Origin: Mucor racemosus
Lineage: Eukaryota; Mucoromycota; Mucoromycetes; Mucorales; Mucoraceae
NCBI GenBank assembly: GCA_027405735.1
Contig: JAPEHQ010000013.1
Span: 868,001 to 932,000, forward strand
Reading direction: 5' to 3'
Length of the DNA: 64,000 bases
Positions 22,239 to 33,829 of the stretch are shown here, piece after piece. Made by a program: the position numbers and the translations under genes. Under the pieces are notes generated by a model. That model worked only from the letters and a program-made list of their open reading frames with translations. It was not told where the DNA came from and did not search any database. Numbering within the stretch: the first letter of the stretch is position 1; every line of letters begins with the position of its first letter.

Positions 22239-24382
22239 ATGATTGATAATAACGTTGCAATGCACCGTAGTAACCAGATGGTACTTGCCGAAAGTATGAT
22301 CCAACGTCCTATCAACACTATAAAAGCTTATTCTGCAAAACAGACTGAGTGGAAGGTATGTACAGTTGTGCAATAATGTATGTACCAAAGTAACTAACCC
22401 TCTTATATTACTTTTTGTATAGCAAAAGCAATGGTGCCATGGAAAAGAATTCGGCGATGGTGAATGTGTAACTGACGCAAAGCTCAGTTTTTTCTTGAAT
22501 GATTTTGTTACTACTCGCGGGCGTAAGTTGAGAAAAAATGCAGATGGTACAGCCATTCCCTTAGGAAAAGAATCTGTTCTCAGTTATGTTAAGGCTGTCT
22601 CTGATTTGTGTACAACACAGAAGGCATTAGGTTCGAATCCAAACGGTGTAGCTCCGGGCCCTCTTGTACGAACTTTTATTGATACTCTTGAAAAAAACGA
22701 GCTCAGAGTAAAGAAATGCATTTGAAGACAGAGGCAAGAACACTCTAAATGATGGCTATAGCAAAATTGAATTGGAAAAAATTAGCTGCTACTTTTTGAA
22801 TGAAAAAAACAGCCCACTTGGATCCAGAGATAGATTATGCTTTCTTCTTAGTCACTCGATGCTTTGTCGTAGCCAAACAACTCTTGGAATGCAGTTTGCC
22901 GACTTGTTTTCACTTAAGATTGAGAATCAAGGTGTCACTGAGTGTGTGTCTCTTGTTACCACGATAACTTTAGGAAAAACTAATCAACACGGAAAGATCG
23001 AATATGGTTCCGCTGTAAGACACCGCCAAGTTGAAGTCTGTTCCGTTGGTGCTCTTGCTATAAATCTTTTCTCGAGATTTCATTATGAAAATGAGCCATT
23101 CCCAGATTTTACAAGTCGTGACAGATGGTATGAAACTTGTGTTGTGAAAGGTGATGACCCATTTACTCCAGTTCATTACAGTACTCAATACAAGGCTTAC
23201 ACCGAAGCATTCAAAAGAGTTGGTATCAGTACTTCAAAGGTAACCCACGCCAATCGTAAGAGTGCATTGAATATGATTGCACAGGAAGATGTAGAAGGTG
23301 ATCAGCAAAGAAGAGTTGAAAGGTGGGGAACTGATCGTATGGTAGGCTGCTATGTTTCAAGCCTTCCAGTTGAGGCTATGAAAAGCCTGGCCGGCTTTTC
23401 AGGTCGCAATGTTAACTATTTCTTGACTCGAACCTCTGTTATTCCACCAATGAGTCTTCAAGTGCTTATCTTCCCTGACATTGAGTACTGGCAAGATAAA
23501 TTCAAGAACAATGATGGCGTTCAGGAGGATATTGCTGGTCCAAATTTTTTGCTCTTGCTTTCTTATTTGCGTGTTTTCTTTTTGCAAGTAAGTGTATTTT
23601 TGTATATTTTCTCGAATAATTGATTTTATTTATGTGTTAATCACCCAAATATTTTGTAATAGGATTCTGTTGCCTTAAAGAAAGCTCACCCAGATTACTA
23701 CCTTTGGAGCTGTAGCTTGTTTCAAACCGAATTATATAAAAACTTTGAACAGCAACTTCTCTCAGCTTTGCAAGAAGAAGAAAGTCTATTTAACGCAAGC
23801 CAAATGATACAAAGGGCAATGCCAGAATTAGTATCAACACTGGAATCAGGCTTTAGTTTGATGGCTGCATCTATGCAAGCTATGAGTACCTCACATTCAG
23901 CAGAACTTCAAAAATTAAACAAGCCATGGTCTGAAATTTTTGCCCTTGGAAATGCATTTTTCAATCAAGGCGATGGCTCTTTGCACATTCCTTCGAATAA
24001 CTCTGTTCGGAACACAATCGACACTGCTGCTAGCCTACCAACAGCATCTCATTTAACAACATACAAGCTCAACAGAACAATTGTCACTGTGACAGATGTC
24101 TGGAGAGAATATGCCAATGGGTTGTGTGGAGGTCCTTCTGTGGAATATTTGGAGAAGGAATTGGAACTTCTTGGAGAAAAGATAGAAAAGAATCACGTTT
24201 TTTTAGTCGCAGAAACGAATTATACAAAGCTATCAAAAGTAAAGCAGATGCAGAACGCACTTCGTGTGAAGAAGCTGCTCGTAGAATTTAAGAAAGAAGA
24301 GCATTTCTTTGTATATCTCTTGACAAGCTACGTTCTGTTATTAAAGACGACAGCCTTAACACCTCAAATTAGCTTTCTCTAA
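22239..24382 (+). pseudogene. Crypton-type tyrosine recombinase, frameshifted
   Basis: Three segments: frame open to 22355 (first ATG at 22239; the 5' end is unresolved), 22423-23587 and 23663-24382, with two good introns. The product has Crypton organisation. An N-terminal SAM-like part (NTIKAYSAKQTEWKQ, VTDAKLSFFL) is followed by a catalytic part with an Arg in MLCRSQTTLG, HANRKSAL as the H-x-x-R box and a Tyr in MVGCYVSSLP. It continues with AGFSGR and a late FPDIEYW segment, and ends with a C-terminal GCR1_C-type DNA-binding region (VTDVWREYANGLCGGPSVEYLE). Two frame breaks are visible. At about 22717 the reading must skip one base to reach AFEDRGKNTL. At about 24161-24163 a shift is needed to enter SWRKDRKES, FFSRRNELYKAIKSK and AARRI, which end at 24291; the unshifted frame reads on as unrelated sequence to 24382. 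Cryptons integrate and excise through a circular intermediate using this enzyme. This copy is probably inactive. It sits upstream of and parallel to a Fanzor-like gene. Confidence 0.85.
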
Positions 24383-25077
24383 CATCCTCCCGTTTTTTTA
24401 AAAAAAACCTCCATAAATAAAAATATAAATACTATTAGACACCTATATATGCAATACTATTGTTTCTCAAATCCCCTACTAAGGCTACTTGTTTATTTGA
24501 AGTTTTTTTTTTTTTGGGAAAAGATTTGACCAAACCAACTAAACTAACCTACAACTTTGTCATTACTTGCCAATCTACTTACAAGACATCATCTTTTTCA
24601 ATATTTGCAAATTAGCAACAAAACTAACTTTGATTGTCAACCTGTTGCTCTCAAACATATTATATGTCGTAAAAAAAGATGTAAGCGACTCCCATGTCTT
24701 TAATTGTGTCCCAACGTTGCCTTCAATATTGATCATATTGTACAGTATTTTAACTCGAATAAATAAAATTAGAAACCTAAATTTAAATTCAGCCAATCAA
24801 AGCTCTTGAATTGCTTCATCTATTTCTAAATATGGAAGTCAACGAATGTCTAATACCAAAAATTAAGTGGATGAAACTGAATTTATTCAGTGTTTGACTG
24901 AGTAACGCTCATAAAAACCAGGAAAAATTTCAATAAAAAATAATAAATTCTGGAAGTAAAACTCTATCATGAACCTTTCAAGCTTAATCTAATATTAATA
25001 TTTGATTTTTTTTATTAAATAACTTAATATTTAACTCTGATTTGTACTTTCAGTTATAATACATTTTATTATGTATT
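24383..25077. other. Spacer between recombinase and Fanzor-like gene
   Basis: AT-rich, with no exon seen. It contains a T13-type run near 24502-24514. Whether this belongs to one composite mobile element cannot be decided from one copy. Confidence 0.4.
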
Positions 25078-25330
25078 ATTCCCCCTTGGGGAAAGCAAGT
25101 GTTTCACTTTTAAAGCCTTTATACTCGCTGAGAAATCAACATTGATAGAAATAACTTTTTTGGCAATATTCTGTAGAATCTCAAGTATAGCCTTGCATTT
25201 TTTATTTTCTGATTATCCATTGAAATAGGTGCACGCTCCGATTTTGAATCTGACCATATAAAATTATATATTATGCAGATATTTACACTTGACTGAGCTT
25301 AAATCCACATCTGCCAAATGCATTTTATTT
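25078..25330 (-). repeat. Dispersed repeat fragment, inverted relative to 41.4 kb copy
   Basis: Read on the minus strand, this block (ATTCAAAATCGGAGCGTGC, GATTTCTCAGCGAGTATAAA, AAGTGAAACACTTGCTTT) aligns over about 240 bp with 41345-41575 and with 52485-52695 on the plus strand, at roughly 85% by eye. It splits the interval between the recombinase and the Fanzor-like gene. Confidence 0.8.
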
Positions 25331-25675
25331 TCACTGTTTGTATCGACATCGTAGACACTATGACTCAAACTCATCTGAAAGGGGAGAAAACTTAAACTAT
25401 TTTGATTGATAGCTCAGTACAGAGAAATCTTTGTTAGTTATTGCATATAAATACATATAATTGATTATTAATAAAGTCTTTAATTGACTATCCAATACAG
25501 CAATTTGCTAGACATTTCCATTGAACCTAATTTATCAATTCGATTGTTATCAATGCCAATTTAACATTTAATATAACAGGACTGCGCCTTTAAAGCTGTT
25601 TATTATGTACGAGCACAATATTTGAGCCCTCTTTCTTTTCTTTATCTTGTTATAACATATACATTATTATTCAAA
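25331..25675. other. 5' flank of the Fanzor-like gene
   Basis: About 345 bp, AT-rich. The proximal part has a CTCTTTCTTTTCTTTATCTT pyrimidine run immediately before the start codon. No clear TATA box was seen. Confidence 0.4.
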
Positions 25676-28600
25676 ATGAGAAGAAGAAAAAGACAATTAG
25701 ATGTTTATATTTCAGGCACAACCACCATAAACCCTCCAGCCTCATTTGAAGATGATGGCCAAGGATGTCGTAATAGGAAGCGTTTAACATCCTATGACAA
25801 AGCAAACCACATGAGTGCTTTAGAAGCTCAATTCAAGATTAGACTTGTAAACTCAATCGAGCAATGTAAAGACCAGAAATATGATAAACTTTACGAGATT
25901 CTTCTGAAAGGTATAAGACTTCCCAAGGGTGTGGTAACTAATGCTGCAGCAAGTATCAATGTCGATGCTGCTTCTATTGAATCATTTTTGAAAAATGAGT
26001 GTAAGAAAACAAAGAAAAAGAGCGTAGAATACTGGACAGATTTTGTTCGAAAAAACTTCGTCACCACAAAGCACTCTATTTTGAACAATGAAGCAAGTAC
26101 ATCATCTACTGACAACAGAAGAGATGATGATGATGATGACGATAGTAATGATGATAGTAATGATGATATGGATGAAGATGAAGATGTCGATGATGAAGAT
26201 ATCGGTGAATATGAAGACAGCACGCAGTACAGAGCCTGCTCTACTTCTCTTCGATCAGTGCTTCGATCAGACTTATCTCAACAAGTTCAATCATTGTTTG
26301 CAAGTACTATAAACGAAAACATGCAATCTGTCTCAGACTATATATCTGATTTTAGTAATCAAATCTTCAAAATGATTCTCGTATTCAATGAATATAATTT
26401 TGTCTTGGAAAATCACGCTGTGTCACTTGTCGCTCATGAGGGCAACAAGATATCTCAAGTCTTGCCTGAAGGGTACTTGGAAGAAGATGCTTCAGTTGCT
26501 AAACCCTTGGATCCTAACTGTTTAGAAGATGAAGACTTCAAGGTCAACTACAACAAACTGTTTCAAGACTCACATCTGGAACTCATTCATTCGACATTCT
26601 ATGGTGCAAAGGGTGCCCAAGACTCGTCGTTGAAGACACATATTCTTCATAAAGTAATAGTAGATGTATTGGGTCGTGATGAAGTAAACATCTACAAAGA
26701 CTTATCTTCACACGTGACAAAGATGGCTCGCCAGTTGTATTACATCAATTTTCATAAAATGTGGTCAGACAACACCATCGTGAACAAACTGCTGACAAGG
26801 CTCTTGCGATTCCTCTTAATAATACATCTTTGCCCTGATCAAGATAATGATTTCAAGGCTAACAAGGCGAAACATCAGAATAAAGGCAAAAAAGCAACGA
26901 GAAGGGTTACTAACTGCAGAATACCAGAGGAACGTATCTCTTTGTTACGTATGACCAGGAATGGAAGAAGAAGGCTGTTTGCTAATGAGGAAAAGAAACG
27001 AATCAAGTACTTACAAAAGGGAAAAGAGTTATCTGCAAGTTTGTGCCAGAGGAGATTAGACACATACAGACAAGCACTTGAAAGAGAGGTAAACATGCTT
27101 CAACTTTGAATATTACAAGAGCATTAAATAACATTTTGTGTTATTCATGTAGCGTGAAGAGAGGGATTCTGGTTGGAAAGAAAACCCGAAAAATAAGAGA
27201 GGACGAAAGGATGACAATGATGATGATGATGATGATGATGATATAGAGGATGCTTTAGTTAGAGATGATATCAATGTTGAAAAGACCAAGGATACTCCCA
27301 GAAGAAGGATTGGACAATTGTTACAAGTAACAAGATCAGCATTATTTCAAACACAAACGGTTACAAGACGCTATTTTGAAATGAAGCTCAAGAGCCTTGA
27401 CGACAAAGAATATGAGACAATCATAAAGATAGTGAATTTCGTAAAGCCTTATATACCAGATAAAGATAACTATCATCTCTTTCAATATCAGGTCCCATTT
27501 GTCTTGATGGCAAATCAAGTGTTACGATCAATTGGATACGATGGTCAAGTTGTGAAATTAATGCCAATTATCAAACCGACTGCTCTCCACTCCTTCCTTG
27601 TTGATACAACAACGCTTTATGCGCTCTTTTGCTCAAAACAATGCAGACAAAGAATGTTTGTTTTGGATTTCAAAGGCAACCGTCTCAAACAAGGTTCAGC
27701 TCTTGCTAATAAAGATGCTGTCTTTAGCGCATTTTTCAATATTGATCAACTAAAAAAGATATCGTCAAGCTACGGACTAGAGTTTGCAAATAGAATCCAC
27801 ATTCTTCCTGGACTGAAGACTATCAGAATATATGGCACAGTAGATTATATTCAACAACGTCAGAAAAAGCCAAAAGCAATCAATAAATCAATAGCTCAGG
27901 ATGAGGATGACAGATTAAAGGCTTTGAATAATCGTAAATCTGATTTGGAGACGTTGTTTAAGGAACGAAGAAAAGAACTGGATCAGTTTATTTTGACAAC
28001 CAAGAGTGTTCGTGCTTCGAAAAGAGATTGGAAAAACAAGGTAGCAGATCGAAACAAGTACTATCGTGAAGTTGAAATGACAAAGTTGAAAAAGAGGGAA
28101 TTAATGATTGGTATTCGTGATGTACGACAAGATCTTCAATCATTAAAACGACAAATATCCGAATATCGAAACCCCTCAACTTCTTTAACATCGACTACAT
28201 CACCGAACCCATTTATTATCAACAGAAAACCTTGTCATAAAAAGATCGAAGAATGTATGCTTGATACTGACGTGGATTTAGATGATGTAGTATTCTGTGG
28301 AACTGACAATGGCATCATCAAGACTACTGAGACAGTTTATTTTGATATCAATCGATTTACATTCCATTTAGAGCTATACAATCGATTCCAAATCTTAGGT
28401 AATATGACACAATAGCCCTTAAGTACATACAAGGTAAAACTAATCTATACGCTTATCAATGTTAGAGGATGCCATGGATACAGACGATGTGTACAATTTG
28501 GAATGCATGAAACTGCCTCTTTCTCTCACGATCGGTCCAAAGGAAATCAATCAAGGTAGTGGGTTGGCTTCATATACCAAATCAATTGCTCAAAAGAAAA

Positions 28601-29304
28601 AGTCGACAATAGAAGGACATGTGGTCTTGGACGAAGAAGAGAAGTTATCAAATCACAACTTACATCAATGCCAAACAGTTGAAGAGTTACAAGAAGCAAT
28701 CTCTCATCACTGCAATGCTCGTGACAAATTGCGTTCGTTTTATTACAGCAATTCGCAGTGTAAACAGAGACGAAGATTGGAATTGAAGAAGAGAAGATTT
28801 TACGACAAGTTGGCAGCAGATGAAAGAAAAACCTCTGGAGCTAAAAGGCCTATTATGATGATTGGTGACCGTGGACACGGTAAAGGCTCACGTATAAAGA
28901 AGCATCAGAGATTTGGCGGGCACTGGAAAGAGTCAAGACATGGTCTTTATACACCTACCCTTATCACGAATGAGTACAATAGCTCTCAGACATGTCTCTT
29001 CTGCTACTCCAAGCTTTCTCATCCTGTTGGTGTTGTTGCTGGTAAAATCAAGACTGTCAATGGTTCGTTTATATGTCTCAATCAAAAATGCCCAAATGCA
29101 TTTAAAGTGGTGTGTCGGGACCAGGTATCGGCGTTGGCTATTGGTTTGGCTGGTGTGGCCCAACTTCTTTTTGGTGTCACTTTTCCTTGTTTTGATGAAA
29201 AGTCAAATTATACAAATCGAATCAAGTTCAATGATTTAGCCCTTGATTTTCTGTACAGGAAACAACGAATGGGCTCGCCGCTTGATGGCGGTAATACTCT
29301 TTGA
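25676..29304 (+). CDS. Fanzor-like protein (eukaryotic TnpB homologue, putative RNA-guided nuclease)
   Basis: Three exons, 25676-27088, 27153-28398 and 28466-29304 (introns 64 and 67 nt), give an intact 1,165-residue protein. The N-terminal third is basic (MRRRKRQ) with an Asp/Glu tract near residues 155-185, then helical sequence and a second Asp tract. The C-terminal third has the RuvC/zinc-ribbon layout of TnpB and Fanzor proteins. RuvC-I is VVFCGTDNGI with Asp856. A G-rich segment IGDRGHGKGSRIKKHQRFGG starts near residue 1018. Glu1056 sits in TNEYNSSQTC, the relocated RuvC-II glutamate described for Fanzors. The zinc ribbon is CLFC plus CLNQKC, and RuvC-III is CRDQVSALAIGLAG with Asp1105. 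Fanzors are RNA-guided DNA endonucleases, often carried by eukaryotic transposons, with the guide RNA usually encoded around the 3' end of the gene. The intron at 28399-28465 removes an in-frame stop and joins LYNRFQIL to EDAMDTDD. The ATG at 25676 is the first in frame; a non-ATG codon upstream was ignored. The intact frame contrasts with the broken recombinase upstream. It could be an element-borne or a domesticated gene. Confidence 0.8.
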
Positions 29305-29762
29305 GGTAGGTAATACATAGCTTATATAGAATGATGTACTAAATATTACTTACTCTTCAAACCCTTTTTCAAATCAAATTATTTTTATTGGTACGTAATC
29401 AATTTATACTCTTTTTATGCAATGGACTAACCAGACTCCCAATTGCTTCTTTTGGACACATAAGTTAATATACCATTACAGTATATATCTATATAATGAT
29501 ATCACCAATAATAATCATCATCATTCTTATCATCATCAAGACGAAAACATATCGTCACTTATTTTGCAAATGCATGAAATAGAAAAGGTACAAATAAAAA
29601 TAGAGCTAAATTAAAAATACGTTATAAAATACATCATTGCCTTTTTACTACTGTTTATTTTTCGCTGTGATGCTATAATGCAAAATGAAGAAACAGTGTA
29701 GCTATAAAAGGCAATCATTTTATGATGACAGAATGACTGAAGCTAGAAATACCCAAATTTAA
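29305..29762. other. 3' flank of the Fanzor-like gene, candidate guide-RNA region
   Basis: This stretch separates the Fanzor-like gene from the HAM1-like gene. In characterised Fanzor loci the omega RNA overlaps or follows the 3' end of the gene and extends to the element end. Nothing diagnostic is visible here beyond a small GC stem at 29275-29290 (CGCC, 7-nt loop, GGCG) overlapping the last codons, and CCAGACTC at 29431-29438, which also occurs at 21909-21916. I make no firm call. Confidence 0.3.
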
Positions 29763-29770
29763 TATAAAAA
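29763..29770 (+). promoter_or_regulatory. TATA box of the HAM1-like gene
   Basis: TATAAAAA 72 bp upstream of the ATG at 29835, a typical core-promoter distance. Confidence 0.55.
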
Positions 29771-29834
29771 GGATGAAAGAAACTCGACAAAACAGATCGC
29801 TTTTAATATAACAACTTTTAAAAATAACTTAATC

Positions 29835-32800
29835 ATGACTACACATCAACAACCTCAGCAAAATTTACATCAACAACCTCAGCAAAATTTACATCAACAA
29901 CCTCAGCAAAATTTACATCAACAACCAAACAAGAATAATTTACCTTTGAGTGAAACTAATCCTCAAGCAGCTAAACAAAAGGCCGCTGATGAAAAGCTAC
30001 AATTACTCGGTACATTTCAAGCTATGCAAAGAGATGGAAGAATGCCCCATAATCCTCAATTAGATGATTTGTTGGGTAAATTAATGACAAATAAGATTAT
30101 TTCTTCAAGAGAACATTTAATGTCTGAAGATGGAAGACTCTTGTTGAAGGATTTCCGTAAATTGATCGGCACTGCTCAGAAAGCTTTGTCTGTCAAAAAT
30201 AAGGATGAACTGTTCCAATCTCTTGTATACCATCTTCATTGTATGGAAAGCCCTCTCAATAAAGGTAAACAAAAGATACCAAGTTTATCAAAATACGATT
30301 ACTGATTAGTTTATTTTAGACCACATCAATCAACAAGTGAAATCTACTGATCAAAATGCAATGCAAAATGAAGGAAAGAAGGGTAATTTGTGAAACAAAA
30401 CTTACGATTAATTTCTTGATCTGACCAAGTATTTACATGTAGGATCTGAATCTTTAATGAAGATCGGCAAACTTATCCTCCTCAATAATGAATTCCGTTC
30501 TGTGTTGGGCGAACTTATTGATATCTCACAAGATATTTTCAACAGTGTTGCTGGAAAGGCTGGTCAATCTCTCCAACAAGCTGGATCTGGCCTTCAAGAT
30601 CAAAACAACAACGGCGGAGGCAAATCTGGCAAACACTTTGTAGATAATGCTCTTGACAGTGCACTGAACAATAATAACAATAATGCTCAACCTCGTAACA
30701 ATACCCAATCTTCGTCCTCTACCTATCATGACCGTGAGCCTCATCTCGTCAATGCATCCAAGGATGACCCTCGCCATCAAGGTCTTTTGAATACTGGTGA
30801 TTCTGTTCATCCTAGTGCTATACCTGGTGGATTTCCTACTGAACAAGGTGGCGGAATTCTTGGTGATTATCAGCATCAACAAAACGCTCCTCAGGTGCCT
30901 CCTCATCATACACCTCCATTTGATGATAATGTTGATTCTCATACTGCTCACAATATGAGTGGACAACAACCTCAACAAAACTATTCTGAGCAGATTCAAA
31001 ACCATCCCAAGTATCAAAAAGCTCAAGATCATTTGAATGATCACAAGCAATTTGCTCAAGGCACTGTCAAGGAGAACCTTCCCAAGGAAAAGCAAGATGA
31101 ACTCTTAGGTCGTCTTCAAGATGCTCTTGCTGAGGTTCAGCAAAATCCTGATTACCAAGATGCTATTAGCACCCTTATTCAATTGATCAAGGTTTGGTCT
31201 TCTCGTTTGACAAAGATTTCTGAAGGTGTTATGTCCAAGGCCAAGGAAAATGACAAACCCGAACAAATGAACTACAGAGAGCAATCTGAAAAGGAACTCA
31301 AGGCTATCATTGAATGTTGGGCTCAAGGTGAATCTATTGATCCTTTACTCCATGGTGTTCAAGATGTCATGCATGATATGCAAAACGATGATCAACTTCG
31401 TGATTATTACCATACAGTGATGAGATATGCTGATCGCTTATTGAGAGAGCCTGGCTATGCTCAAAAGGATAAATCAACTGACGAAGGAAGAGAACTCATG
31501 GATAAAGGCAACCATCTTATCAAGGGTCGTTATAAAGAACATCTCAACTTTTTGTCATCTGAATCTCGCAAGTACATGAACTTGATGGCTGAAGATGAAG
31601 TTTCAAAGGAACTTCATGCAAGAATTGCCAAGATTCATCGTGATTTATGGATGGACAAGGAAGGCAATCCTGCTTTCAAGCCTCAACTTTTGAATGATAT
31701 GAGAATGACTTTGCTCCCTGCTTTTATTGATGAGATCAAGTATATCCCTATTCCTCGTATTGAATACAGCGATCCTCAATATGATATCATTATTGAAAAT
31801 CTTATTCTTTCTGGTGATACTTTACTTCCCAATACCTTTGATTCCAAGATTGAAAGCTTCAATAGTTTCAGTCTCAAGTCTGATATCGAGTCCAAGCCTA
31901 GCCATCAATCCTTATTTATTCGTATGAGTGAAATCCAAGCTGAAATTGACGATGTTGTATTCTCTTACAAGAAGAAGACTGGCTTCCCCAAGCTATCTGA
32001 TCGTGGTGTTGCATCTCTTGTTGTCGGTGGTAGAGGTATCTCTATTGCTACTCGCATTACTACTGTCACTGATAACCCAGCAAAGACTTTCAAGGTTGCT
32101 TCTTGCAAGTGTAATGTCGATAATTTGAAGGTTAAGGTCAATGACAGCCATCACGATATCTTGTACAAGGCTATCCGTCCTTTGGTTATTGGTCAAGTAA
32201 AGAAACAAGTTGCTCGTGCCATTGAGGAAAAGATGGTCGCATTGATCAATCAACTCGATCAAAAGATTACTAAATCTATTGTCAAGACGAACCAAGATCT
32301 TCAAATGAAGGCATATGAAGCACTTCCTGAACAAGAAAAGGCTCGTTATGCTCCTCCTACTGTTTCTATGGCACGTCCTCGTCCTAGTCTTTTCTCTACA
32401 GTTGTTAGTGTTATTAACCGTAACATCAAGACCAAGGTTCAAAAGCGTAATGAAGCAAAGAGACATGGTCGTTTATCTGAAGATAGTGGTGTCAGTCATC
32501 CTCAATATGATGATCAAGAGAAGCGTCAAATCCCTGATTCTACCAAACATCATATGCCTGTAGTCAATGCTGCTTCTGGTAATATCCGTCATTCTCAACA
32601 AGGTGATGATAACATGCAACAAGACAGATCGTCTCAACATTCTGGTGGTTTACAATATCCTCAAACTAGCCACAATTTCCCTTCTGCTGCTGAAGGTGGT
32701 ATTCAACAATATCCTCAACAGACTTTTGGTAACCAACAAGAAGATCCTGCTCATGTAAAGGAACCTCATCATCAAAGACTTGATAATGTTGCTGGTATTC

Positions 32801-33315
32801 CTGAGCATCAAGGTGCTACTAATTTATCTAGCATCAATGAACCTCATCATCAACAAGGTCTCTCCAATGTTGCTGGTATTCATGAGCCTCAACAACGCGG
32901 TATTTCCAATGAACCTCTTGGTAATCAACCACAACATGGCATTTCCAACGTTGGTGGTATTCATGATCCTAGTCAACAAACACAACATGGGCTTTCTAAT
33001 GTTGCTGGTATTCACGAACCAAACTATCAACAACAAGGTATTTCCAATGTTGCTGGTATTCACGAACCAAACTATCAACAACAAGGTATTTCCAATGTTG
33101 CTGGTATCCATGAACCTGATTATCAACAGGGTTACGAACCCGGTTACACGCCTTCCAATGCTGCTTCCATGGATACAAACCGCCATAACATTGTTAGCCC
33201 TCCTGCCTCTCCTACCAAGAAGCATGATCCAAGCAACAACTTCAAATTGGCTGCCGATTTATCGAATGCTCAAAATGAGTATCAACAAAATCAACTTTCT
33301 TCAAGACAATTGTAA
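29835..33315 (+). CDS. HAM1-like fungal protein with Gln/His repeats
   Basis: Three exons, 29835-30264, 30320-30382 and 30443-33315, give 1,121 residues. After an N-terminal tandem repeat (HQQPQQNL, perfect 24-bp DNA units) comes the HAM1-like N-terminal region: AMQRDGRMPHNPQLDDLLGK, LMSEDGRLLLKDFRKLIGTA, then KLILLNNEFRSVLGELIDI. A disordered Gln/His/Asn-rich insert follows, then a long domain with HAM1-like C-terminal character (PIPRIEYSDPQYDIIIENLI, LSDRGVASLVVGGRGISI, FKVASCKCNVDNLKVKVND). This central module is considered lipid-binding-like in the broad family, which is widespread in fungi and poorly characterised. The last ~200 residues hold a tandem repeat with core ISNVAGIHEP, about six to eight degenerate copies. 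The last two are nearly identical at the DNA level. There is no signal peptide. The repeats suggest ongoing length variation at both ends. Confidence 0.8.
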
Positions 33316-33755
33316 TCCATCATAATGTCTTTCTAAATATATATAAATACAAACTATAATTTTTAATAATAAAATGAATACCTTTTTGTACAAAAATAAA
33401 AGCACTTAACTTTGTCTATTTCAAATGTAAAGACACGTAAATAGTGTATTCAGGATTGTAATAGAAATTACTCTCCGCGCTCTATCCATAGCTTTCAATG
33501 GAAAGGAGGCGCAATGTACTGGTTTGCTATACTGTATGATGCTCTCTATTATAACCGTGTTTATAAGCTTATAAATTTTTAATTAACTAATGACCGATAA
33601 GAATTACGTACAATTTCCCTGTTCGCTTTTATGCATGCCAACAATTTCGCGCGGAGCATCACTTTCAAACAGAATAACACGAAGCATATTATTACCAAAT
33701 TTCATGTCTCAGAATAGTGAAAAGTAATCGGCTAAACCCCAGAAAAACTTTCTTG
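33316..33755. other. Intergenic, with 8-bp GC inverted repeat
   Basis: CTCCGCGC (33473-33480) and its complement GCGCGGAG (33649-33656) stand out in AT-rich DNA upstream of the Old Yellow Enzyme gene. They could be two oppositely oriented factor sites. This is inference only. Confidence 0.4.
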
Positions 33756-33763
33756 TATAAATA
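33756..33763 (+). promoter_or_regulatory. TATA box of the Old Yellow Enzyme gene
   Basis: TATAAATA 74 bp upstream of the ATG at 33830. Confidence 0.6.
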
Positions 33764-33829
33764 GAACCAAACAAAAAGATACCGATAACGCATTATTGTA
33801 ATCATTTCTCTTTGTTCTAATACTTAAAA

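Noticed and set aside
22625..22645. GGTTCGAATCC, like a tRNA T-arm
   Set aside because: It falls inside the recombinase coding sequence, and no acceptor, D or anticodon arms surround it.
22714..22740. A 24-nt intron to explain the recombinase frame break
   Set aside because: GTAAAG to GACAG would be 24 nt, below plausible intron size, and leads into a frame with an early stop.
30526..31095. 189-codon antisense frame, and several others over the HAM1-like gene
   Set aside because: Shadow of a long coding exon with clear family motifs on the other strand.
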